From assembly GCF_001523745.2 (NCBI RefSeq), contig NZ_CP013387.1, positions 2,666,001 through 2,730,000 of the forward strand: 64,000 nucleotides of DNA. The letters run 5' to 3'. The position numbers and the translations under genes were made by a program. The DNA comes from Burkholderia mayonis. Its GTDB lineage: Bacteria > Pseudomonadota > Gammaproteobacteria > Burkholderiales > Burkholderiaceae. The notes under the pieces were generated by a model that saw only the letters and a list, made by a program, of their open reading frames with translations, was not told the DNA's origin and ran no database searches. Of this stretch, positions 8,214 to 16,380 are shown piece by piece; the first letter of the stretch is position 1, and each line of letters starts with the position of its first letter.

Positions 8214-9386
8214 TCAGAACTTGTGCCGAATCCCGACGATCGCGAGCTCCTGCGAATCGGTGCCCGAGTTCGCGCCATACGAGCCGACGGATGCCTGCGC
8301 ATCGATCACCGAGCCGTTCGCGCCGAGCGTGCGGCCGCTCGCCTTCTGGTAGCCGAGCAGCGCGTACAGATCGGTGCGCTTCGACAGCGCGTAGCCGGCG
8401 CCGAGATTCACCTGGTGATAGTGTGCGGAAGCCGGCCCCGTCAGCGACGTGTAGTTGTAACCCAGGCCCGCGCGCAGCGCCGGCGAGAATTGGTAGTTGA
8501 AGAACGCGGAGCCGCTGTTGAACTTCGCGGTCTCGTTGAACGTCGACCGCGAATCGCGGCCGTATTGCGTGTTCGAGTACGCGAGGCCGAACGTCGCCGA
8601 GCCGAGCACGTACTGACCGCCGACGCGCACGATCTGAATCGACTTCGCGCTCGCGAAGCCCTGGTTGATCACCGTGTTGAACAGCGTGTCCGAGCTGCCC
8701 GTCCACGTGCGCACGCCGTTCGCCGCGGTCGTGCCGCCGTCCGCATACAGATAGCCCGCGCCGAGCGACAACGGTCCGTTCGCGTAGCTCGCCGCGAAGC
8801 TATACGTGCGGCCGCTGCCCGTCGCGCCCGCGACGCCGCCGAAGCCGTACAGCGCGGCGAACTGGAAGCCCGACAGCACCGGGCTCGTGTACTTCACCGA
8901 GTTGCTGACGCGCAGGCTGTTGTCGTAGTTGTCGAGATCGCCCGGCGTCGCGAACACGCCGCCGAAGTAGTTGTCCTCGGTGAGCCCCTGCACGAGATCG
9001 ACGACCGGATCGTATTGGCGGCCGAGCGTCACGGCGCCCCACGTGTTGCTCGTCAGGCCGACGATCGCCTTCCGGCCGAACTCGCGATTGCCGTTCTGCA
9101 CGCCGGTGCCGAGATTGAAGCCGTTTTCGAGCTGGAACAGCGCCGCGAGGCCGCCGCCCAGATCCTCGGCGCCCTTCAGGCCCCAGCGGCTGCCCGACAG
9201 ATTGCCGCTGCTGAATTTCACGAGCGACGACTGATTGCGGCCGTCGGCTCCCTGGACGTTGTGCACGTATGCGATGCCCGCATCGACGATCCCGTACAGC
9301 GTGACGCTGCTTTGCGCATGAGCGCCGGCGGACAGCAGGAGGCCGGCCGGCACGGCGAGTGCCGCAAGACGCTTCGTTTGCTTCAT
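8214..9386 (-). CDS. general outer-membrane porin (Gram-negative type, OpcP/Omp38-like)
   Basis: 390 residues. ATG 9386 follows GAGGAA. There is a signal peptide ending AGAHAQ, then SSVTLYGIVDAGIAYVHN, the classic start of Burkholderia/Neisseria 16-stranded trimeric porins. The loop-3-like region with YDPVVDLVQGLTEDNYFGG and many alternating beta-strands follow. The protein ends in HKF, and the terminal Phe is the BAM recognition signal. The role is passive diffusion of small hydrophilic solutes. A group II intron begins at the base after the TGA, so the coding sequence is complete but its original 3' untranslated region lies 1.9 kb away. It is divergent from the cupin gene. Confidence 0.92.
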   Translation of the reverse strand: MKQTKRLAALAVPAGLLLSAGAHAQSSVTLYGIVDAGIAYVHNVQGADGRNQSSLVKFSSGNLSGSRWGLKGAEDLGGGLAALFQLENGFNLGTGVQNGNREFGRKAIVGLTSNTWGAVTLGRQYDPVVDLVQGLTEDNYFGGVFATPGDLDNYDNSLRVSNSVKYTSPVLSGFQFAALYGFGGVAGATGSGRTYSFAASYANGPLSLGAGYLYADGGTTAANGVRTWTGSSDTLFNTVINQGFASAKSIQIVRVGGQYVLGSATFGLAYSNTQYGRDSRSTFNETAKFNSGSAFFNYQFSPALRAGLGYNYTSLTGPASAHYHQVNLGAGYALSKRTDLYALLGYQKASGRTLGANGSVIDAQASVGSYGANSGTDSQELAIVGIRHKF

Positions 9387-9542
9387 GTGGTGGTGTTCCT
9401 CGTAGTCGATTTGTCGTTGGAATCGCTGAACGATACGGACAGGACGACGGATCGAAAACCAATTAATTCTGCGATGTTTATGATGGGCGGCCACGCGGCT
9501 GGAATGCGCGGGCGGACCGATCCTCACGACCCGAGGCACCTC

Positions 9543-10094
9543 ATGAAAAAGCAGCCCAAGCATCCGAATGTCGTCAACGTCGACGACGTCGACGAGATCG
9601 CACACATGAACGGCGATCATTGGGGCGGCGCGTACAAGCCGCTGACGCCGCTGCTCGATGCGAGTGCGGGGCGGCTCGGCGTCAACCTGTCGCGCGTGCC
9701 GCCGGGGCGGACGTCTTGTCCGTTCCACACGCATGCGCGCGAAGACGAAGTCTTTTTCATCGTGTCCGGACGCGGCGTGCTCCGGTACGGAGACGCACTC
9801 CGCGAAGTCGGCCCAGGCGATTGCATTTCGTGTCCGGCGAACAGCGGCGTCGGACATCAGCTCGCGAATCCGTTCGATAAAGACCTGATCTACCTCGGCA
9901 TCGGCATGAACGATCCGCACGAGGTCTGCACCTATCCGGACAGCGGCAAAGTGATGGTGCGCAGCCTGCAGAGCGTGGGACGGCTGACGAAGACGGAGTA
10001 CATGGACGGCGAACCGGATCTGCCGCGGATCTTCGAGCTCGTGCCGGCGGAGCAAGAGAAGCAATCGAAGAAGAAGGCAAAGCGCGGCAAATAG
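9543..10094 (+). CDS. cupin-domain protein
   Basis: 183 residues. ATG 9543 has GAGG upstream. The sequence shows the two cupin motifs: CPFHTHAREDEVFFIVSGRG with metal-binding HTH...E residues at about 60-68, and the later GPGDCISCPANSGVGHQLANP with its His. The C-terminus is Lys-rich (EQEKQSKKKAKRGK). Single-domain cupins of this form bind a metal and may be isomerases, dioxygenases or sugar/small-molecule binding proteins. No genetic link gives its substrate. It is transcribed away from the porin, with which it shares a 156-bp intergenic region. Confidence 0.75.
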   Translation: MKKQPKHPNVVNVDDVDEIAHMNGDHWGGAYKPLTPLLDASAGRLGVNLSRVPPGRTSCPFHTHAREDEVFFIVSGRGVLRYGDALREVGPGDCISCPANSGVGHQLANPFDKDLIYLGIGMNDPHEVCTYPDSGKVMVRSLQSVGRLTKTEYMDGEPDLPRIFELVPAEQEKQSKKKAKRGK

Positions 10095-10328
10095 CGGGAC
10101 GGCTGGCGCGGACGCTCGCCGCGCATGATGCATGCGTGTATCACGCGTCGGATATCCGGCGATAAGGAGAAACGGTCGGCGTGCGTGTCCGGCATCAGAC
10201 GTGCGCCGAAAACGGCTGCATCGAATCGACGCCGACTCAGCACGCGTCCCGATTCCCCTTCGTCTTCGACGGAACGGCCGGCTGTTTCGCCTCCGTCGCG
10301 GAACGGCAAGCGCGTCGATGCTCTCCCA

Positions 10329-11915
10329 TCACGCATCGACCACCGGAACATTCGACCGCTCGACATATCGCGGCTCGCGCCGCCACCGCGTCGCCTGCTC
10401 GAACGCATAGCCGAGCGCGAGCAGCCGCGCCTCGCTCCACGGCGCGCCGACGAACGACACGCCGACCGGCAAGCCGCGCACGTGCCCCGCAGGCACCGTC
10501 AAATGCGGAAAGCCCGCGACCGCGGCGGGCGTCGAGAAGCCGCCGCCGGCGCTGTCGCCGTTGATCAGATCGATCAGCCACGCGGTGCCTTCCGTCGGCG
10601 CGACGAGCGCATCGAGCCGCTGCTCGCGCAGCACGCGCGCGAGCCCCTCGTCACGCGCACGGCGGCCGCAGCGAGCGAGCGCGTCGCGATAAGCGGCGGC
10701 GTCGAGTCCGCCTGCCTCCTGCGCGCGCAACAACAGCTCCTGGCCGAAATACGGCATCTCCCGCGCATGCTGCGCTTCGTTGAACGCGATCACATCGGCG
10801 AGCGTGCGCACGCGCGCATGCGGCGCGAACGTGCGCAGCCACACCGGCAAGCCGTGCTTGAACTCGTGCAGCAGCACGGTTTTCTCGTCGTCTTCGTAAT
10901 CGGGCTTCGGCAGATCGACCGGATCGATCACGACCGCGCCGAGCCGCTTCATCTCCGCGATCGCGCGCTCGATCTGCGCGTCGACTTCGTCATGCCCGGT
11001 GAAGTACGCGCGCGCGACGCCGATCCGCGCGCCGCGCAGCGCATTCGCGTCGAGCGCGCCGACGTAGCCGGCAGGCGCCGGCGCGTTCGCCGTCGCGGAA
11101 TCGTTCGCGTCGCGGCCCGCGAGCGCGCCGAGCAGCAGCGCCGCGTCGCGGACCGTGCGCGCGATCGGCCCCGCCGTATCCTGCGTGTGCGACAGCGGCA
11201 CGATCCCGTCGCGGCTCACGCGTCCGACCGTCGGCTTCAGCCCGACGCAGCCGTTGATCGCGGCGGGCGATACGATCGAGCCGTCGGTCTCGGTGCCGAC
11301 CGCCATCGCGACGAGCCCCGCCGCAACCGCCACCGCCGAGCCGGAGCTCGAGCCGCTCGTCGTCCGGTCGAGCGCGTACGGATTGCGCGACAGCCCGCCG
11401 CGCGCGCTCCAGCCGCTCGTCGAGCGCGTCGAGCGAAAGTTCGCCCACTCGCTCAGATTGGTCTTCGCGACGATCACCGCGCCCGCGCGCCGCAGCCGCG
11501 CGACGAGATGCGCATCGCGCGTCGCGCGCACGCCGTCGAGCGCGAGCGAACCGGCCGTCGTCGCCATCCGGTCGCCCGTCGCGATGTTGTCCTTCAGCGC
11601 GACGGTCACGCCGTGTAGCGGACCGCGCACGGTGCCCGCGTCCCGTTCGGCGTCGAGCGCGCGCGCGATCGCTTCGGCGTCCGGATTCAATTCGACGATC
11701 GCGTTCAGGCGCGGGCCGTCGCGATCGATGCGCGCGATGCGATCGAGCGTCTCGCGCACCGCCTGCGACGCGCCCGGCCCCTCGTGCAAGGACATCGGCG
11801 CCGATTCGCCGCTGCGATCGTTGGAAGCCCGCGCTGCCGATGCATGCGTATCCGCGAGAACGGATTGCGCCGAACCCAGCGCGCCGAGCGTATGAAGGAA
11901 TTGACGTCGTTTCAT
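10329..11915 (-). CDS. amidase-signature enzyme with a Tat-like signal
   Basis: 528 residues. The N-terminus MKRRQFLHTLGALGSA carries RRQFL, resembling a twin-arginine signal, so the enzyme is probably exported folded. The amidase-signature triad is visible: Lys108 in VALKDN, the cis-Ser at 189 in TSGSSSGSA, and the nucleophile Ser213 in TETDGSIVSPAA. The C-terminal part continues the family (LTVPAGHVRGLPVGVSFVG). The enzyme hydrolyses a C-N amide bond. Length fits GatA-like/6-aminohexanoate-type amidases, but GatB/GatC are absent, so it is not the tRNA amidotransferase. It appears to be a single-gene unit; the substrate is unknown. Confidence 0.85.
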   Translation of the reverse strand: MKRRQFLHTLGALGSAQSVLADTHASAARASNDRSGESAPMSLHEGPGASQAVRETLDRIARIDRDGPRLNAIVELNPDAEAIARALDAERDAGTVRGPLHGVTVALKDNIATGDRMATTAGSLALDGVRATRDAHLVARLRRAGAVIVAKTNLSEWANFRSTRSTSGWSARGGLSRNPYALDRTTSGSSSGSAVAVAAGLVAMAVGTETDGSIVSPAAINGCVGLKPTVGRVSRDGIVPLSHTQDTAGPIARTVRDAALLLGALAGRDANDSATANAPAPAGYVGALDANALRGARIGVARAYFTGHDEVDAQIERAIAEMKRLGAVVIDPVDLPKPDYEDDEKTVLLHEFKHGLPVWLRTFAPHARVRTLADVIAFNEAQHAREMPYFGQELLLRAQEAGGLDAAAYRDALARCGRRARDEGLARVLREQRLDALVAPTEGTAWLIDLINGDSAGGGFSTPAAVAGFPHLTVPAGHVRGLPVGVSFVGAPWSEARLLALGYAFEQATRWRREPRYVERSNVPVVDA

Positions 11916-12284
11916 TCGAGCACGTCCTATTGTCGTTATGCCGCCGCGCGAGCGGGGCGGGCGGTGCGATCATCGCGCACCGTCGAACGCACGCGCCGGT
12001 GGAGTGTAGGCGAACGGCGATCGATGCGCGCACAACGATTGCCTGACGAGCGAAGCGATGCCGCCGTCTCGTCTCGTCTCGTCTCGTCTTGTCTCGTCTC
12101 GTCTTGTCTCGCCGCCCGCAGTGAACTTCCGCGACGAATCGCGATCCCTGTATCTCACGCCGTCGCCGCACGACGGCGCATGCGCGTGAGCCGCGCGCGG
12201 CCGGCCGGCTTCGACGACAATGCTCGCCGCGTCCGCCCGCAGCCCGCGACCGACCATCGAAGCCATTGTTTTTAGAAGGACGCC
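11916..12284. other. intergenic region between divergent genes, with pentamer repeat
   Basis: 369 bp between the amidase start and the small exported protein start. It must hold both promoters. It contains the GTCTC pentamer array at 12066-12110. I see no RNA gene. Confidence 0.55.
12066..12110. repeat. 5-bp tandem repeat, 9 copies
   Basis: Nine consecutive GTCTY pentamers: seven GTCTC and two GTCTT (units 5 and 8). The array lies in the intergenic region between divergent promoters, where changes in copy number could alter spacing. Confidence 0.9.
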
Positions 12285-12608
12285 ATGAAGAAGATTCTCG
12301 CTGTCAACGCTTTTCTCGCCGTCGTCGGCTGGCTCGCCGCGACGACGACCATCCTGCTCGCCCCGACCGCGCAACCGGGCACCGAAGCCTGGTTCGACGC
12401 GATCGACAAGCAATTCAACATCACCGACGACGGCGGGCACGGCCCCGATCCGGGCAGCAGCGAATGGCTCGGCGCGGTCGAGCGCAAAGCGAAGCTGCCC
12501 GAAAACGACCGTCTGACCGAGCAGCAGCGCTGCGAGGCGATCCAGCGCGAGCTTGCGCAACGCACGTACATCGTGAACCGGCATCTCGGCCTGAAATTCG
12601 CACTCTGA
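12285..12608 (+). CDS. small exported or membrane-anchored protein of unknown function
   Basis: 107 residues from ATG 12285, preceded by AGAAGGA. The first 26 residues (KKILAVNAFLAVVGWLAAT) form a signal peptide or single membrane anchor. The rest is hydrophilic with one Cys (RCEAIQRELAQRTYIV). I do not recognise a family. The good ribosome site, natural amino-acid make-up and the absence of a better frame on the other strand support a real gene. Confidence 0.6.
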   Translation: MKKILAVNAFLAVVGWLAATTTILLAPTAQPGTEAWFDAIDKQFNITDDGGHGPDPGSSEWLGAVERKAKLPENDRLTEQQRCEAIQRELAQRTYIVNRHLGLKFAL

Positions 12609-12658
12609 TCACGCCGCGGGCGCGCGCAGCACCCACGCGCGCGCCTGCGTCAGCCATC

Positions 12659-13584
12659 TCATTCGTTCGCCGCGACGCCGCGCTCGCTCGGCTCGCGGCC
12701 GCACTCGGCAGTCCGCCGCCCGAGCGACGCGACCACATGGAACGCGATCGGCGCGAACACGAGCCCGGACAGCGTCGCGGCCAGCACGCCGCCGAATGCG
12801 CCCGTGCCAATCGAGCGGCGGCTCTCGGCGCCCGCGCCCATTGCGGTCACGAGCGGCACGACGCCGAGCACGAACGCCATCGACGTCATCACGATCGGCC
12901 GGAAGCGCGCCGACACCGCGTCGATCACCGCCTGGCGCAGCGCCGCGCCGCGTGCGTGCAGATCGCCCGAGCTGGATGCCGACCGTCGCGGCCGAGCTCG
13001 ACGCGCGCGACGTCCGCGAGCCGCACGACGGAGCCGTCCGGTTTCGACTTCAGCACGATCTGGCCGAATTCGGCGGGCGACGCGAGCTGGCCCTTCACGA
13101 TCACCGACGCGGTCAGCTGCTGGCCGGCGGTGAACGGCGCATCGCCGATCGCGCCCGCCGTCACCGCCGCGTTCTGCGCGGCGACGCCCGCGATCACGTC
13201 GTCGACGCCGAGCTCGTACTCGCGCAGCTTCATCGGATCGAGCCAGATCCGCAGCGCCTCGTCTGCGTCCCATAGCTGCGCGGAGCCGACGCCCGGCGCG
13301 CGCTTCAGTTCGCGCAGCACGTAGCGGCTCAGGTAATCGCTCAATTGCGCGGAATCGCGCGTGCCGTCGGTCGACGTCAGCGCGACGAGCATCAGGAACG
13401 TGTTGGCCGCCTTGAACACGCCGATCCCCTGCTGGACGACCTGCCGCGGCAGGCGCGGCTCGATCTGCCTCAGCCGGTTCTGCACGTCGACGAGCGCGAG
13501 GTCCGGATCGGTGCCGGTCAATGCGTGCGCGCCGGCGAGCCGCGCCATGCGCAGCACATCGACCCGTTCGCCGTCGCGGCTCAC
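12659..13584 (-). pseudogene. RND efflux pump (AcrB/MexB-like) remnant with internal deletion
   Basis: Two pieces of an AcrB-type transporter remain. The first (about 13515-12980) matches the early pore domain: TGTDPDLALVDVQNRL, NTFLMLVALTSTDG, APGVGSAQLWDADEALRIW, FTAGQQLTASVIVKGQL, DVARVELG. The second (about 12970-12659, another frame) matches the last membrane helices: RPIVMTSMAFVLGVVPLV, GAGAESRRSIGTGAFGG. From memory of AcrB the missing middle is about 670 residues, including the proton-relay helix 4. The N-terminal 100 or so residues are also lost: the reading begins beside the pmbA-like stop. The junction also shifts frame, so no functional pump can be made. Confidence 0.85.
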
Positions 13585-13585
13585 G

Positions 13586-14947
13586 TTACAGCGTCAACTC
13601 GAACGACCGCGCGAGCAGGCCCGGCAGCCTCGCGCCGCCCGTCGCGCGCTCGCCCCACGACTGATCGTTCAGCAGCAGTTCCGGCTCCGCGCCGAGCTGC
13701 TCGAGCTCGTCGCCGAACAGCCGGTACAGGCTGTCGTCGAAGCGCATCGCGTCGACGGGCGCGACGATCCTGCCGCCTTCGACCCAGAACGTCGCGAAGC
13801 GCGTCATGCCGGTCATCCGGCAATTCATCTTGTCCGAGAAATTCAGATACCAGAGATTGCCGACGTACAGGCCGGTGTCGAGCGCCGCGAGCACGTCGGC
13901 GTCAGCAAGCGCGCCGCCCGCGATCGACAGCGTCTCCGGCACTTCATATGCGGTCGCGCCGTTCGGATTCAGGCCGTGCTCGCGGGCGGTGCGCGCGCTG
14001 ACGAGCTGCCCGGCGCTGCGCCCATCGACGACGAGCGGCACGCTGTCGCGCCGATAGCCGTCCGCGTTGAACGCCGGAGCGACGCCGAGCGAAAAGTCCT
14101 CGGCGATCGTCACGCGCGGATCGAGCGCCGCTTCGCCCGCGTGCAGCCGATGCAGGCTGCTGCGCGCGCTCGCGTTCGCGCGCGCGGAAAAACCGTCCCA
14201 GCCGAGCAGGCTCACGATCTCCTGCACCGCGGCGGGCGCGAGATACGCGCGATAGCGGCCGGGCGCGAGCGCCTTCGGCGTGCGGCGCAGCACCGGCAGC
14301 CGCGCGGCGGCCGCTTCGATCTTGTGCGCGAGCGCCGCGTCGCTCCAGGCGTCGCCCGCGTAGACGGTCTTGAGCGCGCGGCCGCTCGGGTCGTACAGCG
14401 ACCAGCTGAAGTCGAAATTCTCGACCTCGTGCCAGCCGCGGCTGCCCGTCGACGAAGCGAAGCCGCGCACGAGCGCGCCGCCCGCGTAAAAGCCGACGAA
14501 ATCGAGCCCGCGCGCGGCGTCCGCAACGAGTCGCGCGAGCGCGTCCGGGTCCGGCAGGCGGCCGGTGCGGCGGGTCGACTGCCGCCACGACGACGTGTCG
14601 AACAACAGATGCGGATCGTCCGGCGCGTCGCGCAGGCCGTCGCGCAGCGTCGCGAGCGCAGCCGCGAGCGCGGGCAGATCCGTGGCCGGATCGCCGCACA
14701 CGGTCTGCGTGACGGACGCCTGCCGCGCGCCGCCGACGAGCCGCACGCCGAGCTTGCCCTGCAGCACGCGCCCGGTCTGGCGGATCTTGCCCGCGTTGAA
14801 ACGGATGAAATCGGACGTCTCGCCGGCGAACCACAGCAACACCGTCTCGCCCGGCTGCTTGAGCCGCTCGGCTTCGTCCGCGAGCCGCGCGAAATGCGCG
14901 TGCCAATCGATCGGGGCGGCGCGCCACGGCTTCATGAAGTCGGTCAT
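13586..14947 (-). CDS. pmbA: PmbA/TldE-like subunit of TldD/E metalloprotease
   Basis: 453 residues. ATG 14947 overlaps the TldD-like stop by one base (TGATG); the longer upstream frame is arginine-rich and not credible. The PmbA fold is seen in FIRFNAGKIRQTGRVLQGKLGVRLVGG at the start. Near the end is a metal-free core with NLWYLNFSDKMNCRMTGMTRFATFWVEGG, resembling the family motif that ends in T..G.F.VE.G. TldE lacks the zinc motif and acts as the regulatory partner in a heterodimer that admits unfolded peptides into an inner chamber. Known substrates include microcin B17 precursor and CcdA. It is the last intact gene of the yej-linked overlapping run. Confidence 0.8.
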   Translation of the reverse strand: MTDFMKPWRAAPIDWHAHFARLADEAERLKQPGETVLLWFAGETSDFIRFNAGKIRQTGRVLQGKLGVRLVGGARQASVTQTVCGDPATDLPALAAALATLRDGLRDAPDDPHLLFDTSSWRQSTRRTGRLPDPDALARLVADAARGLDFVGFYAGGALVRGFASSTGSRGWHEVENFDFSWSLYDPSGRALKTVYAGDAWSDAALAHKIEAAAARLPVLRRTPKALAPGRYRAYLAPAAVQEIVSLLGWDGFSARANASARSSLHRLHAGEAALDPRVTIAEDFSLGVAPAFNADGYRRDSVPLVVDGRSAGQLVSARTAREHGLNPNGATAYEVPETLSIAGGALADADVLAALDTGLYVGNLWYLNFSDKMNCRMTGMTRFATFWVEGGRIVAPVDAMRFDDSLYRLFGDELEQLGAEPELLLNDQSWGERATGGARLPGLLARSFELTL

Positions 14948-16380
14948 CACGCGCCTCCGAACACGTCGACGTCCGCGAACACGCAAGCGGGAGACGCGTG
15001 GCCGACTCGGATGATCTGCGCGGGCTCGCCCTTGCCGCAGTACGGCGTGCCGTACACGCCGAACGTGCTCGCGTCGCCGACCGCGCGCAGGCTGCGCCAG
15101 AAGCCCGCGGAGATGCCGCGATAGTTCGGCCGCTTGACGACCTGCGTCAGCTCGCCATTCTCGATCAGCTGGCCGAACTCGCAGCCGAACTGGAACTTGT
15201 TGCGATGATCGTCGATCGACCACGACGTGTTCGTGCGCATCAGGATGCCGCGCTCGATGCCGGCGACGAGCTCGCCGAACGACTGCGAGCCGGGCTCGAC
15301 GTTCAGGTTCGCCATCCGGTCGATCGGCGGCCGGTTCCAGCTCGACGCGCGCGCATTCGCGACGCCCGGCAAGCCCGCGCGCGCCTGCGACAGCGCGCCG
15401 CCGAGCGGCCGCTCGAGCACGCCGTCGCGGATCAGGTACTGCTTGCGCGCGGCGCTGCCGTCGTCATCGAACGCGTACGACGCCGCCTCGCCGTGCAGCG
15501 TGGGATCGAACGTCACGTTCAAGAGCGGCGAGCCGTATCGATACGAGCCGAACATCTCCGGCTTCACGAAACTCCAGCCGGCGAAGTTGCGCTCGTCGCC
15601 GAGAATCCGGTCGAGTTCGAGCGGATGGCCGATCGATTCGTGGATCTGCAGCATCATCTGGTCCGGCATCAGCAGCAGGTCGCGGCGGCCGGACGGGCAG
15701 TTCGGCGCGGCGAGCAATTGCAGCGCCTCGTCCGCGACCCGCGCGCCCGCGCCGTCGAAGCCGTAGCGCGCGAGCACGTCGAGGCCGCCCTGCGCGAGCG
15801 TGCCGGCGTTGCCGAGCGTGCGCACCTGCGTGTCGCCGTCCGCATGCGCGACGACGCTCAACTGCGGCATCACGTGGCGAAAGCGCTGGTCGATCCGCAC
15901 GCCGTCGCTCGTCACGTAGAGTTGATCGGTGTGCACGAGCATCACGCCCGCGGTGCGCTCGACGATCCGCGCATCGACGGCCGCCGCCGCGCATTCGTGC
16001 GCGAGGCGCTCGATCCATTCGGCGCGGGACGGCAGCGCGTCGTCCGCGTGCGGCGACACGTAGCTGCCGCTCGCGTCCGGCCGCGCGACCGCGCGATGGT
16101 CGATCAGCGACAGCGCAGCGCTCGCCTTCGCGCGCGCGGCGGCCGCATCGAGCGCCGCCTGCAGGCCGGCGGCCGACAGATCGGCCGTCGCCGCGTAGCC
16201 GGCGCCCGCGCCGGACCACGCGAGCAGCATCGCGCCGCGATCGCGCACGCTCGCGAGCGGTTGCGCGACGTCGTTGCGCACTGCGTGTTCGTCGATCCGT
16301 TCGTCGACGACGCGCAGCGACCAGAACCCGGCGTCGCTGCGCAACTGTCGGGCGGCCTGCGCCCAGCGTTCGTCAATCAT
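14947..16380 (-). CDS. tldD: TldD-like zinc metalloprotease subunit
   Basis: 477 residues. The catalytic motif HESIGH (HExxxH) is at residues 247-252, followed by PLELDRILGDE. Other family stretches are RTNTSWSIDDHRNKFQFGCEFG and VKRPNYRGISAGFWRSL. With PmbA/TldE it forms a cytoplasmic heterodimer that degrades or matures peptides. ATG 16380 lies inside the end of yejF (8-bp overlap) and the stop overlaps the pmbA start, so expression is coupled to the importer. This is probably not the housekeeping tldD copy: the sequence is distant from canonical TldD and its genetic partners are a peptide ABC importer. Confidence 0.85.
   Translation of the reverse strand: MIDERWAQAARQLRSDAGFWSLRVVDERIDEHAVRNDVAQPLASVRDRGAMLLAWSGAGAGYAATADLSAAGLQAALDAAAARAKASAALSLIDHRAVARPDASGSYVSPHADDALPSRAEWIERLAHECAAAAVDARIVERTAGVMLVHTDQLYVTSDGVRIDQRFRHVMPQLSVVAHADGDTQVRTLGNAGTLAQGGLDVLARYGFDGAGARVADEALQLLAAPNCPSGRRDLLLMPDQMMLQIHESIGHPLELDRILGDERNFAGWSFVKPEMFGSYRYGSPLLNVTFDPTLHGEAASYAFDDDGSAARKQYLIRDGVLERPLGGALSQARAGLPGVANARASSWNRPPIDRMANLNVEPGSQSFGELVAGIERGILMRTNTSWSIDDHRNKFQFGCEFGQLIENGELTQVVKRPNYRGISAGFWRSLRAVGDASTFGVYGTPYCGKGEPAQIIRVGHASPACVFADVDVFGGA

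Noticed and set aside
7665..9542. Long + strand frame running into the cupin gene
   Set aside because: It is the complement of intron and porin sequence and is rich in Arg/Ala; the cupin starts at ATG 9543 with its own ribosome site.
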